Shown: positions 1-8,489 of the stretch, piece after piece | Layout of the letters: the number at the start of each line of letters is the position of its first letter | Numbering within the stretch: position 1 is the stretch's first letter | Origin: Oligoflexus sp. | Lineage (GTDB): Bacteria > Bdellovibrionota_B > Oligoflexia > Oligoflexales > Oligoflexaceae | DNA length: 64,000 nucleotides | Assembly: GCA_014377445.1 (NCBI GenBank) | Contig: JACMPP010000016.1 | Span: 1 to 64,000 of the forward strand | Direction of reading: 5' to 3' | The notes under the pieces: model-generated | Databases searched by the model: none | What the model was told of the DNA's origin: nothing | The model's input: the letters and a program-made list of their open reading frames with translations, nothing else | Translations under genes and position numbers: made by a program

Positions 1-32
1 ATTATGGCGTTGCAAACGGAACACAGTTGAGA

Positions 33-1850
33 TCAGTAAGAGCGGACTTCCATCGCATACTTTGCCTCGGCCATCCGTAAAAGCCCAAGTCTCTTGGCAA
101 AAATAAGAGGGCTGCCGGATGTTTCAGGGAATCCGATAGCATCGCTCACGTAAAGGTCCGAAAGATCTAAAGAGTCGAAGTAATCGGCGTTATAAAGATC
201 GTGAGTGAGAAGGTACAGAAAGCTGCTGAGGCTTCGGTGCAGAAGTCCGGGTCCGCTTTCGAGTTCCTCCAGGTTTCTCCTCGCGCCGAGTTTTTGGATC
301 TCCGAATACTTCGTGACACGAAGGAGACGAAGATCAAAGCTGAACTGCCCGATTGGGCCCATCGCTTCGCCATCATCTCCTATCGATGCTCGAAATTCCA
401 AAAAGCGTTGCCAGAATCGAGCGCTGCCTAGGAGGGACCACCCCATGCCGCTCAATTGCTCGAGCATTTCATTCCAACTTGTGCCGGAATCCTGGCAGTA
501 GTAGACAAGCATTTGCAGCAACAGCGAGCGAACGCGGTAAAGGAGGGGCCTCGGTGAATTGCCCTGAGCCACCCGATAGACACCATCAAAAACATCGATC
601 ACCGCACGAAGAACGGTTTGCAAATCGGGAGTGTCGCCATAGATTTCGACAGTTTGCCTTGGCATTTTCTGGGAACCAAGGGCAAAGCCTTCGAGACTCG
701 CGTCCCGATATCGACAAACGAATTCACGGAACGCACCAAACTTCATGGTGTAACATTCAGGCGATGAAATCATGGGTCCCACGAACCAAGCAATTCTTGT
801 GTTAAATTGTTGAATTTCGTTTCGGGAGTATCTGGTATTGAGATCGTTGAAGATCGATTCAACACCGGCACGCACCACTTGGGCATCCGGAGCGAAGACC
901 ACAATGCGCACACCACGATCTAGCAGCCGACTCAGCGTCGCTATGGGTGGAACAGCTTCTGAAATATCAAAATAAATAAGCTTTGGAATCGATTGCCGAC
1001 CCCAATTTTTCTGCCGCAGCACTTCCTGTTTGAGCCAGCGGGCGTAGGGCGCCTGCATCATAAAATGGGCAGCTGTATCGATGAGATCGCGATTGACCAT
1101 TTTAAAGGGGATCGCCTGGGTCGGAAACTGCTGGTAGCTTTGGATATGATTTTTCGAAAGTTTGCTAAACTCGAGCGAAGGCCAAAGTCCGTCTTGCCAG
1201 CTAGGATGACCCGGAACCTCTTTCCGTACAAACCCTTCCGCTTCGATCGAGGCAATCTGCTGCTGCATCCAGGATATGAGATGCCTTCGCCAATCCTTCC
1301 AGGTTAAGGCCGCTGTAATCACTCCCGTCTGGACAGCCTCCTCCGCCGAGATCACACTTCGGTTCGTCCAGACTTTGGCGAGGCCTGGCTGTTTCTGTAA
1401 CTGAGCCCCTAACCAGCCGAGCGACGAGACCTGGCCAATGGCAAACTCAGGAAAGCCGAACCATGTTTCACGATCGAAAACGAAGCGTTTATGACAAGCC
1501 TGCATCAGCTCAAACATCGTACCGCAGCAGTCTTTCTCGGTCGCGTAGATCCAAGGAATGGGCGAGGTGCGAATCATGCGCGCGAGTTTATGAAGGCGCA
1601 GCATCCGCGATCGCAGTTGATCGCGCAAAATATCGCCCGAAAGCTCTTCGAGCCAGGCTTCGCTCGCGTCGTAGCACGGTACCTTTTGCAACCACAGTAC
1701 GGCCTGTACCCTGTCGTTGGCCGCTTCTTCGCAGGCAACGCGATAGAACGCCTCCAACTGCTCGATTTCCTTTTGTCCTTCATCACTCATTGGCGAATGG
1801 GGACAGGTCCAATCGGCGAGAAGAAAATTATCGTGCTGTTCAAAGTTCAT
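33..1850 (-). CDS. Degenerate FadB/FadJ-like protein (crotonase plus hydroxyacyl-CoA dehydrogenase remnants)
   Basis: About 605 residues from the ATG at 1850, which overlaps the upstream stop as ATGA; an in-frame ATG at 1859 is an alternative. Residues about 90-185 follow the crotonase plan: a hydrophobic strand ending IPWIYATEKD, then an FEL stretch where crotonases have GGGCEL, then GFPEF where they have GxPE. Both glutamate positions seem kept (about E114 and E135), but the oxyanion-hole glycines are not. Residues about 290-345 resemble the Rossmann half of 3-hydroxyacyl-CoA dehydrogenase (KLIYFDISEAVPP, RGVRIVVFAPD), yet the GxGxxG NAD motif is gone. Near the C-terminus, DAIGFPETSGSPLIFAKRLG matches the GFPPFRGGPFRY stretch of FadB/FadJ. 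I infer a beta-oxidation alpha-subunit homologue that probably lacks dehydrogenase activity. It is the last gene of an overlapping operon with an unknown protein and a TPR protein. Confidence 0.6.
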   Translation of the reverse strand: MNFEQHDNFLLADWTCPHSPMSDEGQKEIEQLEAFYRVACEEAANDRVQAVLWLQKVPCYDASEAWLEELSGDILRDQLRSRMLRLHKLARMIRTSPIPWIYATEKDCCGTMFELMQACHKRFVFDRETWFGFPEFAIGQVSSLGWLGAQLQKQPGLAKVWTNRSVISAEEAVQTGVITAALTWKDWRRHLISWMQQQIASIEAEGFVRKEVPGHPSWQDGLWPSLEFSKLSKNHIQSYQQFPTQAIPFKMVNRDLIDTAAHFMMQAPYARWLKQEVLRQKNWGRQSIPKLIYFDISEAVPPIATLSRLLDRGVRIVVFAPDAQVVRAGVESIFNDLNTRYSRNEIQQFNTRIAWFVGPMISSPECYTMKFGAFREFVCRYRDASLEGFALGSQKMPRQTVEIYGDTPDLQTVLRAVIDVFDGVYRVAQGNSPRPLLYRVRSLLLQMLVYYCQDSGTSWNEMLEQLSGMGWSLLGSARFWQRFLEFRASIGDDGEAMGPIGQFSFDLRLLRVTKYSEIQKLGARRNLEELESGPGLLHRSLSSFLYLLTHDLYNADYFDSLDLSDLYVSDAIGFPETSGSPLIFAKRLGLLRMAEAKYAMEVRSY

Positions 1851-2758
1851 CGATTCCATTCCGCGAAGTGACAGTTGCCATTGATGCCCACAAATATGAA
1901 GGCGCACGAGTCCACATCAGCAACTAGGAATTCCATATAACTGGCGATCGCATTGGAAAAAGCAATCCACTGCGGCAGGCGGATGACCTCGGCCGCAAGC
2001 CCTCGTTTTTGCAATTGCTCCCAGCAACCTGGAAGCAGGCCTTTTAAATGGCTATAGATATAAATTCTTTGATAATGACTTGCCGAGCGCGCGGTCGCAT
2101 TCAGCCAGCTATCCCAGTGATTAAAGAGCTCGCCGACTCCTGTGAGCCCGAGGCGAAAATCCTGAACACGGATGTCACGCCCATGCAGGGTCTTGGTTTT
2201 GGTGCCACCCGCTCCAGCTTCGCGAATGACAGCATCAATAAACAGGCTGGGTCTCTGTTTGGATTCTTTCTTTTGAAAGTAATTTCTCTCATCACGAAAG
2301 GTCAGGCGTCCGTGGCGATCGAGCAATACCCCCGAAAAGATTTTCGTGTCGTAGACTTGCTCCTGAACTTCAAGGAGTTCCTCAAAACTATCGAGAGAGA
2401 AGGGGCTCACCCGGAGGAGTGATTTTTCGAGAGCCATACGAGCGGGATCGTTCAGGCCTGGGGATTGATCGACGATCTGTACAAAGCAGGTATGATCGAT
2501 CGGCAGCTTGACAAGGGCATTCCAGAGATCGGAAAGACTGTTCAAAAGCGAACATTGTTGAAAGATCGCCGCGAGCGTGGGGCGTTCGTTGTCGGTCGAC
2601 GCGAAAATCAGGTGACTTGGCATCACCCGATGTTTTTGAATCCTCTGAGCGACCAGGGAATCGAGGGCTTTCCAGCGCTGCCAGCCCTTATCTTCGACTT
2701 CGACAACTTGCCTTGAAACCGATCCTTCGACCTCAAGAGCGATGCGATAGTTAAGCAT
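1847..2758 (-). CDS. Unrecognised 303-residue protein in the FadB-like operon
   Basis: I do not recognise this protein. The ATG at 2758 is chosen because it overlaps the end of the TPR gene by eight bases and has AAAGG upstream; the frame stays open further 5' but only inside the TPR gene. The product looks soluble, with no signal peptide or membrane segment. It has alternating hydrophobic strands and helices, a lysine/arginine-rich middle (around KKESKQRPSLF) and a glycine-containing turn AGAGGTKTK. Its stop overlaps the start of the FadB-like gene by four bases, so the three genes are almost certainly translationally coupled and may act together. No catalytic signature is evident. Confidence 0.75.
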   Translation of the reverse strand: MLNYRIALEVEGSVSRQVVEVEDKGWQRWKALDSLVAQRIQKHRVMPSHLIFASTDNERPTLAAIFQQCSLLNSLSDLWNALVKLPIDHTCFVQIVDQSPGLNDPARMALEKSLLRVSPFSLDSFEELLEVQEQVYDTKIFSGVLLDRHGRLTFRDERNYFQKKESKQRPSLFIDAVIREAGAGGTKTKTLHGRDIRVQDFRLGLTGVGELFNHWDSWLNATARSASHYQRIYIYSHLKGLLPGCWEQLQKRGLAAEVIRLPQWIAFSNAIASYMEFLVADVDSCAFIFVGINGNCHFAEWNR

Positions 2759-3851
2759 TCGAAATACCTTTTTGGGTATCGTCCATCGCGCCTTGCAGAC
2801 GATTGATGCCTTCGCGCACTTTTTCTTTAAGGAAATGATCATCCAGGCACTCATCGAGTGTGTTGAGCGTTTCCAAGACCGCGGCCCAGTTCTGCTGGCG
2901 GATATAGATATCCACTAATTTTTCCAGAGGTTCCAGCATATTGGGTTCAAGATCAATAACTTTTTTATAGGTTTCAATCGCTTCATCAAATCGACGGGTT
3001 TTCTCTAGCATTTCGCCAATTCGCAGCGTGAGGATGGCCTTGTTGAGGTTGCCTTCTACACGTTTTACCTGAACGCCAAGAACTCTAAGGCAGCCATCCC
3101 AGTTCTGAAGACGGTAATAAGCTTCGTAATGGATCGCAAAGGTGCTGAGTGGACTATCGGCACAATACTTCTCGAGGACGTCCACGGAGTTTTGAGGGGC
3201 ATCCAACTGATAGAGGTAGACCGCCGCCAGTTCCTGGGCACTGCGATATCGATCGTTCACGTGTTTGGCGGAAGAAAAGAGGTTCTGCAAAACCTGCGCG
3301 ACCTTTTCCCACTGGTTGTTCTGGGTGTAAACGATCTTGAAATAGCGCAGACCCTTCTGATTGTAGGGATCGAGTTCAATCAGACCTTCGTAACTGCGGT
3401 TCAAATGATATTCATCGTATTTCTTTTTTTCATAGATGAGACAGAGGCGCTCCATACACGCGATGTTGTCTTCCTTGCTTTTGAGCTTCGGATAGATCGC
3501 CTGTAGAATAATCGCCTCGTTGCCGTAGTCCTGCTCGTCGACGATCGAGTAAAGGGCTTTTTCCCGAAACTCGAGGTAGCTGAGGCGTAGGTCCTTCATT
3601 AGCTTAAGACAGACCCGTGCGGCCTTGCTGATATCCTCGAGATAGACAGCGTAGGCGCGGGCCGTTCGCACGTAATGGTCGAGTTTACGCTTCTTGGGAT
3701 TGTCGATTTGCTGCTCTAAGATATGGAAATAACTGGTCCAGCACTCGAAGTTTAGAAGACTGTCAAAGACCTGGTCTAGCTGAAGCTCGGGGTTGAGGGA
3801 ACCCTTATGGATCGCGGTGACTAAGTCGGAGATCTCGAATGGCTTTTCCAT
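2751..3851 (-). CDS. TPR-repeat protein
   Basis: 366 residues from the ATG at 3851, preceded by GAGGG at eight bases; a GTG at 3866 is a weaker alternative. The chain is almost wholly helical, in repeating units of about 34 residues. The clearest TPR-like units are in the second half (AILTLRIGEMLEKTRRFDEA, IETYKKVIDLEPNMLEPLEK, VDIYIRQQNWAAVLETLN), with looser units before them. There is no signal peptide, so it is probably a cytoplasmic scaffold or adaptor. It is first in an operon whose downstream genes overlap it, and likely partners are the two proteins encoded there. The promoter should lie in the 3852-3983 gap, where I see no clear consensus. Confidence 0.8.
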   Translation of the reverse strand: MEKPFEISDLVTAIHKGSLNPELQLDQVFDSLLNFECWTSYFHILEQQIDNPKKRKLDHYVRTARAYAVYLEDISKAARVCLKLMKDLRLSYLEFREKALYSIVDEQDYGNEAIILQAIYPKLKSKEDNIACMERLCLIYEKKKYDEYHLNRSYEGLIELDPYNQKGLRYFKIVYTQNNQWEKVAQVLQNLFSSAKHVNDRYRSAQELAAVYLYQLDAPQNSVDVLEKYCADSPLSTFAIHYEAYYRLQNWDGCLRVLGVQVKRVEGNLNKAILTLRIGEMLEKTRRFDEAIETYKKVIDLEPNMLEPLEKLVDIYIRQQNWAAVLETLNTLDECLDDHFLKEKVREGINRLQGAMDDTQKGISNA

Positions 3852-3983
3852 CAACACAGCCCTCACGTCGGAAAATGGACTTTTTCCTATGTTATCAGAG
3901 GGAGTTGCTGTTGGACAGTCGGGAGCGCAGGAGGAGAGGAAAGAGAGGGCGTGATCCCATGGAGGGAGCCGCCCCGGCCAGAC

Positions 3984-4580
3984 TTATTTTACGACGAGGT
4001 TGTTGAGAAGGCTCTCACTCGCGGTTTTAACGATCTCGGTGTAGTCATAGACCGCTTCATCGAAGAGCCACTGAAGACTCACGCCGTCAACGGTCGCAAG
4101 GATGAGAGAGGCTTGATGCTGGGGATTCACCTGACGGAAAACGCCTTGTTTCACACCCTCTTCGATAACCTTGGCGCAAGAATCACGGAATTTCGCGTAA
4201 TGTCTTGATACAACTTGGCGAACTTCTTTCTTTTGGTTGATCTGAGTCCAGAAGTCCATGTTCACTTGGTAGTATTCTTTGGTGCTGCGCACGATATCGA
4301 AAGCCACCGCAATGAAGACCTTGATCTTCTCGATAGGACTGGAGATCGATTCCATATCGGCGGCAATAATATTTTCAATATCACCCGATACTTTATCGAG
4401 CACGGACATCATAAGATCGTCCTTGTTCAAAAAGTAATAATGGATGATGCCTTTGCTAACGCCAGCTGTACGCGCAACGTCTTGCATAGAAAAATTGTGA
4501 TAGCCATGCTTGGTTATGCAATCCACAGTTGCTCTAACGATTTGATCTTTTCTTTCGGCTGCTACGTCGGGCTTGGACAT
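3984..4580 (-). CDS. TetR-family transcriptional regulator
   Basis: 198 residues. The N-terminal helix-turn-helix is typical of the family: a first helix ending HGYHNFSMQDVARTAGVSKG (about residues 25-44), followed by IIHYYFLNKDDL. The remaining 145 residues are the ligand/dimerisation domain, whose sequence does not reveal an effector. The short helix-rich body and the YYQVNMDFWTQI stretch resemble the BetI-like group, but I would not assign a ligand. The gene is divergent from the exported-protein operon starting at 4936, so it may control itself, that operon, or both. A CGGCC/GGCCG inverted repeat lies 54-68 bases upstream of the start. Confidence 0.93.
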   Translation of the reverse strand: MSKPDVAAERKDQIVRATVDCITKHGYHNFSMQDVARTAGVSKGIIHYYFLNKDDLMMSVLDKVSGDIENIIAADMESISSPIEKIKVFIAVAFDIVRSTKEYYQVNMDFWTQINQKKEVRQVVSRHYAKFRDSCAKVIEEGVKQGVFRQVNPQHQASLILATVDGVSLQWLFDEAVYDYTEIVKTASESLLNNLVVK

Positions 4581-4634
4581 CTTCTTCCCATTCCTGGAAT
4601 CAACAAATTTTTACTGCCAATGGGCTTTTGGCAT

Positions 4635-4648
4635 CGGCCGATTGGCCG
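4635..4648. promoter_or_regulatory. Small inverted repeat upstream of the TetR gene
   Basis: CGGCC-GATT-GGCCG, five-base perfect arms with a four-base spacer, in the divergent region between the TetR gene and the exported-protein operon. Position and symmetry suit a regulator operator, but the arms are short and no second copy was found nearby. Confidence 0.25.
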
Positions 4649-4847
4649 TCATTTTAGTATATTTTTATGAGAGGCCGTTTCTTCGACGTCATCTCTGAAT
4701 GCGTGGATATATAGCCTCGGTTTCCGCTTGGCAAAGCCTGAATGGTAGCACAGGCAAAATTTCTTAACAAGGCTGCACCGTGTCGAAAAAGATCATTTCT
4801 TATTCGGAAAAGCAAGCTTCGCGATCACCGCGCCATAAGTTTGTTTG

Positions 4848-4877
4848 TTGGACGCTCGCCATGCTAAAGTGTAACAT
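4848..4877 (+). promoter_or_regulatory. Candidate promoter of the exported-protein operon
   Basis: TTGGAC at 4848-4853 and TAACAT at 4872-4877 are separated by 18 bases, and the first gene starts at 4936. The match to a sigma-70 type promoter is moderate. The 4671-4935 interval holds no open reading frame. Confidence 0.35.
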
Positions 4878-4935
4878 TATCGCTACCCCAAACTACATGC
4901 CCCGGGATCCTCTAAAAACCCGTATGGAGTAAGTA

Positions 4936-6054
4936 ATGCGTTGGCTAAAGCCTGCCATATGTGCAACCACATGTCTCGTTTCGTTCCCTGCCTTAATGCC
5001 GCTTGCACTCGCCCGTCAAATCGAACGATGGACACATTTCGGCTTAAGACCTCTCGGTATGGGAAATGCTTACGTGGCTGTTGCCGACGATTTTAACGCG
5101 CTCTTTTATAACCCGGCTGGACTTGCTCGGTTGAAATCGTGGGACGGTGAATTTCTGAACCCTGCGATCACTGCCTCTCAAAACGTCAATGGGCTCGTCA
5201 AAGATGCTCAGAGTGATTTGAAAAGCGGCAAAACAGAAGACACTTTAAACCTCGTGGAAAAAAACACCGGGGAAAATTATAACGTCGGACTCGCATTGAC
5301 TCCGCATTTGATATTTCCTGGTTTCGGCGTCGGACTTGGACTTGATCTTTCGGCCACAGCTATCTTTCACCGCGACGTGACTGTCGATCTCGATACCGGG
5401 CTACGCGCCGTACTTCCCATTTCCTACGCGCGAAGCTTTATAAACGATCGCCTCTCACTCGGAGCAACCGTCAAATTGAGAGCGCGTGCCGGGATTGACA
5501 AGAATTTTAGCATGGACGATATCGCAGCTTTTCAATCGTCGAGTAAAACCGACTCGACCGGACGCGAGCTCGGAGACTACGTAAAAGCCGGCACGGGCTA
5601 CGGTGTGGATTTGGGTCTTCTCTTCACGCCTCAAAAAGAGTTTGAGCCGACCTTTGGTCTCAGTGTTACCGACCTTGGCGGAACGCCTTACACCATCTAC
5701 AAAGTAAAGGGCAGCACCCTCGGCGTCCCTCCGATTCAGCTCCCCAGTGTGAACGTCGGGATCAGCGCGAAACCTTTGCGCACCGAATGGACATACATTA
5801 TGGTCGCGATGGATATGCATTCCATCAACCAGCCCTACTCCTTCTCGAAGAAATTCAACCTCGGTCTCGAGGGTGGACTCGGTAATATTCTCAAGATTCA
5901 AACTGGTCTTTATCAGGGTTATTTCACCGCAGGTTTGCAGTTCGACGTGGGCCTCTTGAGCCTTCGCTTCGTGACTTATGCGGAAGAGCTGGGAACCTCG
6001 GCTGGATACAAACCGGATCGTCGCATCGCGGCTCAGCTAAAATTCCTACTCTAA
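4936..6054 (+). CDS. PorV/FadL-like outer-membrane beta-barrel protein
   Basis: 372 residues, with GGAG six bases before the ATG. The N-terminus is a signal peptide (hydrophobic stretch about residues 6-25, likely cleavage after LALA). The mature start is diagnostic of the PorV/UPF0164/FadL-like superfamily: RPLGMGNAYVAVADDFNALF followed by YNPAGLARL. The rest alternates amphipathic strands with glycine-rich turns and ends KFLL, with strands spaced as in a beta-barrel. Such proteins sit in the outer membrane as hydrophobe channels or as assembly partners for surface proteins, and the sequence does not say which. Two more exported proteins follow closely on the same strand, suggesting one envelope unit. 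Confidence 0.75.
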   Translation: MRWLKPAICATTCLVSFPALMPLALARQIERWTHFGLRPLGMGNAYVAVADDFNALFYNPAGLARLKSWDGEFLNPAITASQNVNGLVKDAQSDLKSGKTEDTLNLVEKNTGENYNVGLALTPHLIFPGFGVGLGLDLSATAIFHRDVTVDLDTGLRAVLPISYARSFINDRLSLGATVKLRARAGIDKNFSMDDIAAFQSSSKTDSTGRELGDYVKAGTGYGVDLGLLFTPQKEFEPTFGLSVTDLGGTPYTIYKVKGSTLGVPPIQLPSVNVGISAKPLRTEWTYIMVAMDMHSINQPYSFSKKFNLGLEGGLGNILKIQTGLYQGYFTAGLQFDVGLLSLRFVTYAEELGTSAGYKPDRRIAAQLKFLL

Positions 6055-6102
6055 AAGACACCTACGAAAAATCATTTGAAAATGAGAAAGAGGATAGACG
6101 AT

Positions 6103-6873
6103 ATGAAATGGATTGCTAGAGCCTTGCTCACCGCCTTGATTCTGCCAAGCGCCCTTCATGCCAAGGGTCTCGATAAGCTTCAGCCGGAGACCGAAAAACC
6201 GGATGACGAAGGAGGAGGCAAGAACGGTGACGTCAAGTCCAAAAAACTGGATAAAAAATCCGGTGACGCGGCCGGCACCTCTGTCGACGGTGGAAAGAAA
6301 GAAGGCGATGAAAAAGCAGGCGGCGAGAAAAGCGAAGCCGAAAAGGTCGTACCAATAGAACCTGAAGTGCCTGTTGAACCCGGCTTTCTGCGTTGGTACA
6401 TCGGCACCAGCCTGTCGCTGATGAGAACCACGGCTTCAACAGGCAACTGGCACAGTGGTTCCACGGGCGATCTCGAGCTCGGAAACAAAGTCCTCAAACA
6501 ATATCTCGGTAAATTCGATATCTATGGAACCCTTCGCTATCGCCCGAGCGATGTGACCGTTGAATACGAACAACGTGCCTATCGCGGTATTGTGGAAACC
6601 TATTTGGTGGGAGGCAAAGGTCAGATGGAAATCAAGCCGAAGCTCTTCGCAGTTGCCAGCGCGGAATTGGGCCTGGCAAAAGTCTCTCTGAGACCGATCG
6701 ACGGGATCCCTGGAGTCGATGGAGAGCTTGAAAAATCCGGAGTTGATCTCACGATTGGAGCTGGGGTATCTTACCTTGTCCTCGACAAAATAGCCGTTGG
6801 CACGCAGCTTCACTTGGGTTTAGGCACCTACAAATCTATACAATTTGGCGTGGATATTCGCTTCCTCCTCTAA
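6103..6873 (+). CDS. Exported small beta-barrel protein with charged linker
   Basis: 256 residues from the ATG at 6103, chosen because AGAGGA lies eight bases upstream and the product then starts directly with a signal peptide (MKWIARALLTALILPSALHA). An ATG at 6082 is possible but poorly placed. After the signal peptide comes a linker of about 75 residues rich in Lys, Asp, Glu and Gly, then EPEVPVEP. The C-terminal 155 residues are predicted strands ending in FGVDIRFLL, as in small outer-membrane barrels. The charged linker could sit in the periplasm and contact peptidoglycan or a partner. It lies between the PorV-like protein and a large lipoprotein. Function unknown. Confidence 0.75.
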   Translation: MKWIARALLTALILPSALHAKGLDKLQPETEKPDDEGGGKNGDVKSKKLDKKSGDAAGTSVDGGKKEGDEKAGGEKSEAEKVVPIEPEVPVEPGFLRWYIGTSLSLMRTTASTGNWHSGSTGDLELGNKVLKQYLGKFDIYGTLRYRPSDVTVEYEQRAYRGIVETYLVGGKGQMEIKPKLFAVASAELGLAKVSLRPIDGIPGVDGELEKSGVDLTIGAGVSYLVLDKIAVGTQLHLGLGTYKSIQFGVDIRFLL

Positions 6874-6890
6874 AAGCCTGGAGATAGAAA

Positions 6891-8489
6891 ATGGCAGAGT
6901 CTCCGTTCTTCCGATGTGTTCCGTCAGTTTGGATGGAACTTGGAAAAAGGGGACTTGCTACGTCTGCGCTCTGGATTTTGCCTTTTATAGCGGGGCTCTC
7001 TCTGAGTTCCTGCAAAATGAAAGAGCAAACGGGCGAACTCCTCGTCCGTGCCCCCAATCCCGGCAACTTTGAAATATATCGTATCGAGTCGGAAGAACCC
7101 CTGCAGTTTGTTTCGGAACAAGTGGGATCGTTCAACCAATCGCTCAAACTGCCAGCCGGACACTACTTGATCCTGGCCGATTGCAGTTACGAGAATGTGA
7201 TCCTACGTCCGAATGAAAGCCGCAGTTTGATTGCGCACCAGGTGATCTTTAACCCTCCCGTGCCCCCTGACCCGGCCGATAGCTTTTCGATACAGTGCAA
7301 TCGCTTTTCGAAAACCAAATCGCGCCAGCAGTTTTCCAACCGCTACACGCTTAATATTTTGCAGGGCACGCGCGATCTTTTGGTCGGTATGGTCCCCATG
7401 CAAATCAAGTTTGATGACGTGATGGATCACAACAGTCCGCAGGTCCTGAGTTATAACCTGTCGGGAATGAGAGTTGCGGCTTACGAAGGCATGAAGCCTA
7501 AAACAAGCTATTTCATCTCACCGGTCAACGGTCTCCTGTCGGTTACAGAAACCCAGGAATTCGGTCATTGGCAATTTCTTCTCGCGGGTCAATATCGACT
7601 CGAAGTTAACGGCACGAGCCTCGACATCGATTTAAAGGACGGTGAACAGCACGAAGTCAGACCGGCTTTTCTGAAAGTGGCTGTGTCGGATAGCGTGAAC
7701 CTGAGCACCTCCTCCAATATTCTTGGAACACCTTCCTACGTCGAACTCAACTCGGGCCATTGGCTTGATTTAAATGAGACTTATCCGGTGCTACCCGGTA
7801 CCGCAACCTTGAAAATGAACGGCAGCCTCAACGAACATACGATCGATCTTGTCGAAAACGAAATGGCCGAGAAAAAGGTTCGTTCCGTCCTTGTCGACCT
7901 CGACTGTTCGCCCTGGGATTGGTCCTGCCTCGGCAGCAAAGACGTCTACCTCTACGAATCCGACAAGCCCTATCCCTTCGCTCAGGGCATCACCGATGTT
8001 CCCCTGCTGTTCTTTGAAGACGATGCCTGGGTCAGCCTGCAGGGTTCGCGCGATATTCGCATGAAGATCACGCAAGCACAGGATTCAAGTTACAAGGTGG
8101 GCCGCGTGCGCCTGATTCCAAAGCAGTTCCATCGCCACGGACAGGTCACCGACCTCTCGCGCATTGAAGCCTCGGGGTTTCCTTCGGTGGGTCGTTCGCT
8201 CGATTTGTCAGTGGATGACGAAACGGAAATGCCGCTGATCGTGGGGCGCTACTATCTGACACAATACAACGCGGTCGCCACCAATGACTGGGAGCGCCGC
8301 GCCAACCGTACCCCTCTTCAGGTTTCGACCACAGAAACACTGGAAATACCCTTCACAGTCTTTGTTTCGGAGAAAAAGCTGAAGCAGATTCATGAGAAGC
8401 AGGAACTGACGAAAAAACGCCGTCTCGAAGAGAAGTATCGCCTCACACAGTGGCGATACCGTTCGATCGTTCCTTCAAAGGTCAACTGA
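6891..8489 (+). CDS. Large putative lipoprotein of unknown function
   Basis: 532 residues, ATG preceded by GGAG. The N-terminus is long for a signal peptide: a hydrophobic run ALWILPFIAGLSLSSC ends in a lipobox-like LSSC at about residue 41, so an internal start is possible, but this ATG has the better ribosome site. The body is rich in beta strands and turns, with repeated short segments such as GTATLKMNG and GQYRLEVNG that suggest carboxypeptidase-regulatory or Ig-like modules. The C-terminal 30 residues are a highly charged helix (KKLKQIHEKQELTKKRRLEE). It is third in the exported operon and overlaps the 3' end of recN by 15 bases on the opposite strand. I do not recognise the family. Confidence 0.7.
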   Translation: MAESPFFRCVPSVWMELGKRGLATSALWILPFIAGLSLSSCKMKEQTGELLVRAPNPGNFEIYRIESEEPLQFVSEQVGSFNQSLKLPAGHYLILADCSYENVILRPNESRSLIAHQVIFNPPVPPDPADSFSIQCNRFSKTKSRQQFSNRYTLNILQGTRDLLVGMVPMQIKFDDVMDHNSPQVLSYNLSGMRVAAYEGMKPKTSYFISPVNGLLSVTETQEFGHWQFLLAGQYRLEVNGTSLDIDLKDGEQHEVRPAFLKVAVSDSVNLSTSSNILGTPSYVELNSGHWLDLNETYPVLPGTATLKMNGSLNEHTIDLVENEMAEKKVRSVLVDLDCSPWDWSCLGSKDVYLYESDKPYPFAQGITDVPLLFFEDDAWVSLQGSRDIRMKITQAQDSSYKVGRVRLIPKQFHRHGQVTDLSRIEASGFPSVGRSLDLSVDDETEMPLIVGRYYLTQYNAVATNDWERRANRTPLQVSTTETLEIPFTVFVSEKKLKQIHEKQELTKKRRLEEKYRLTQWRYRSIVPSKVN

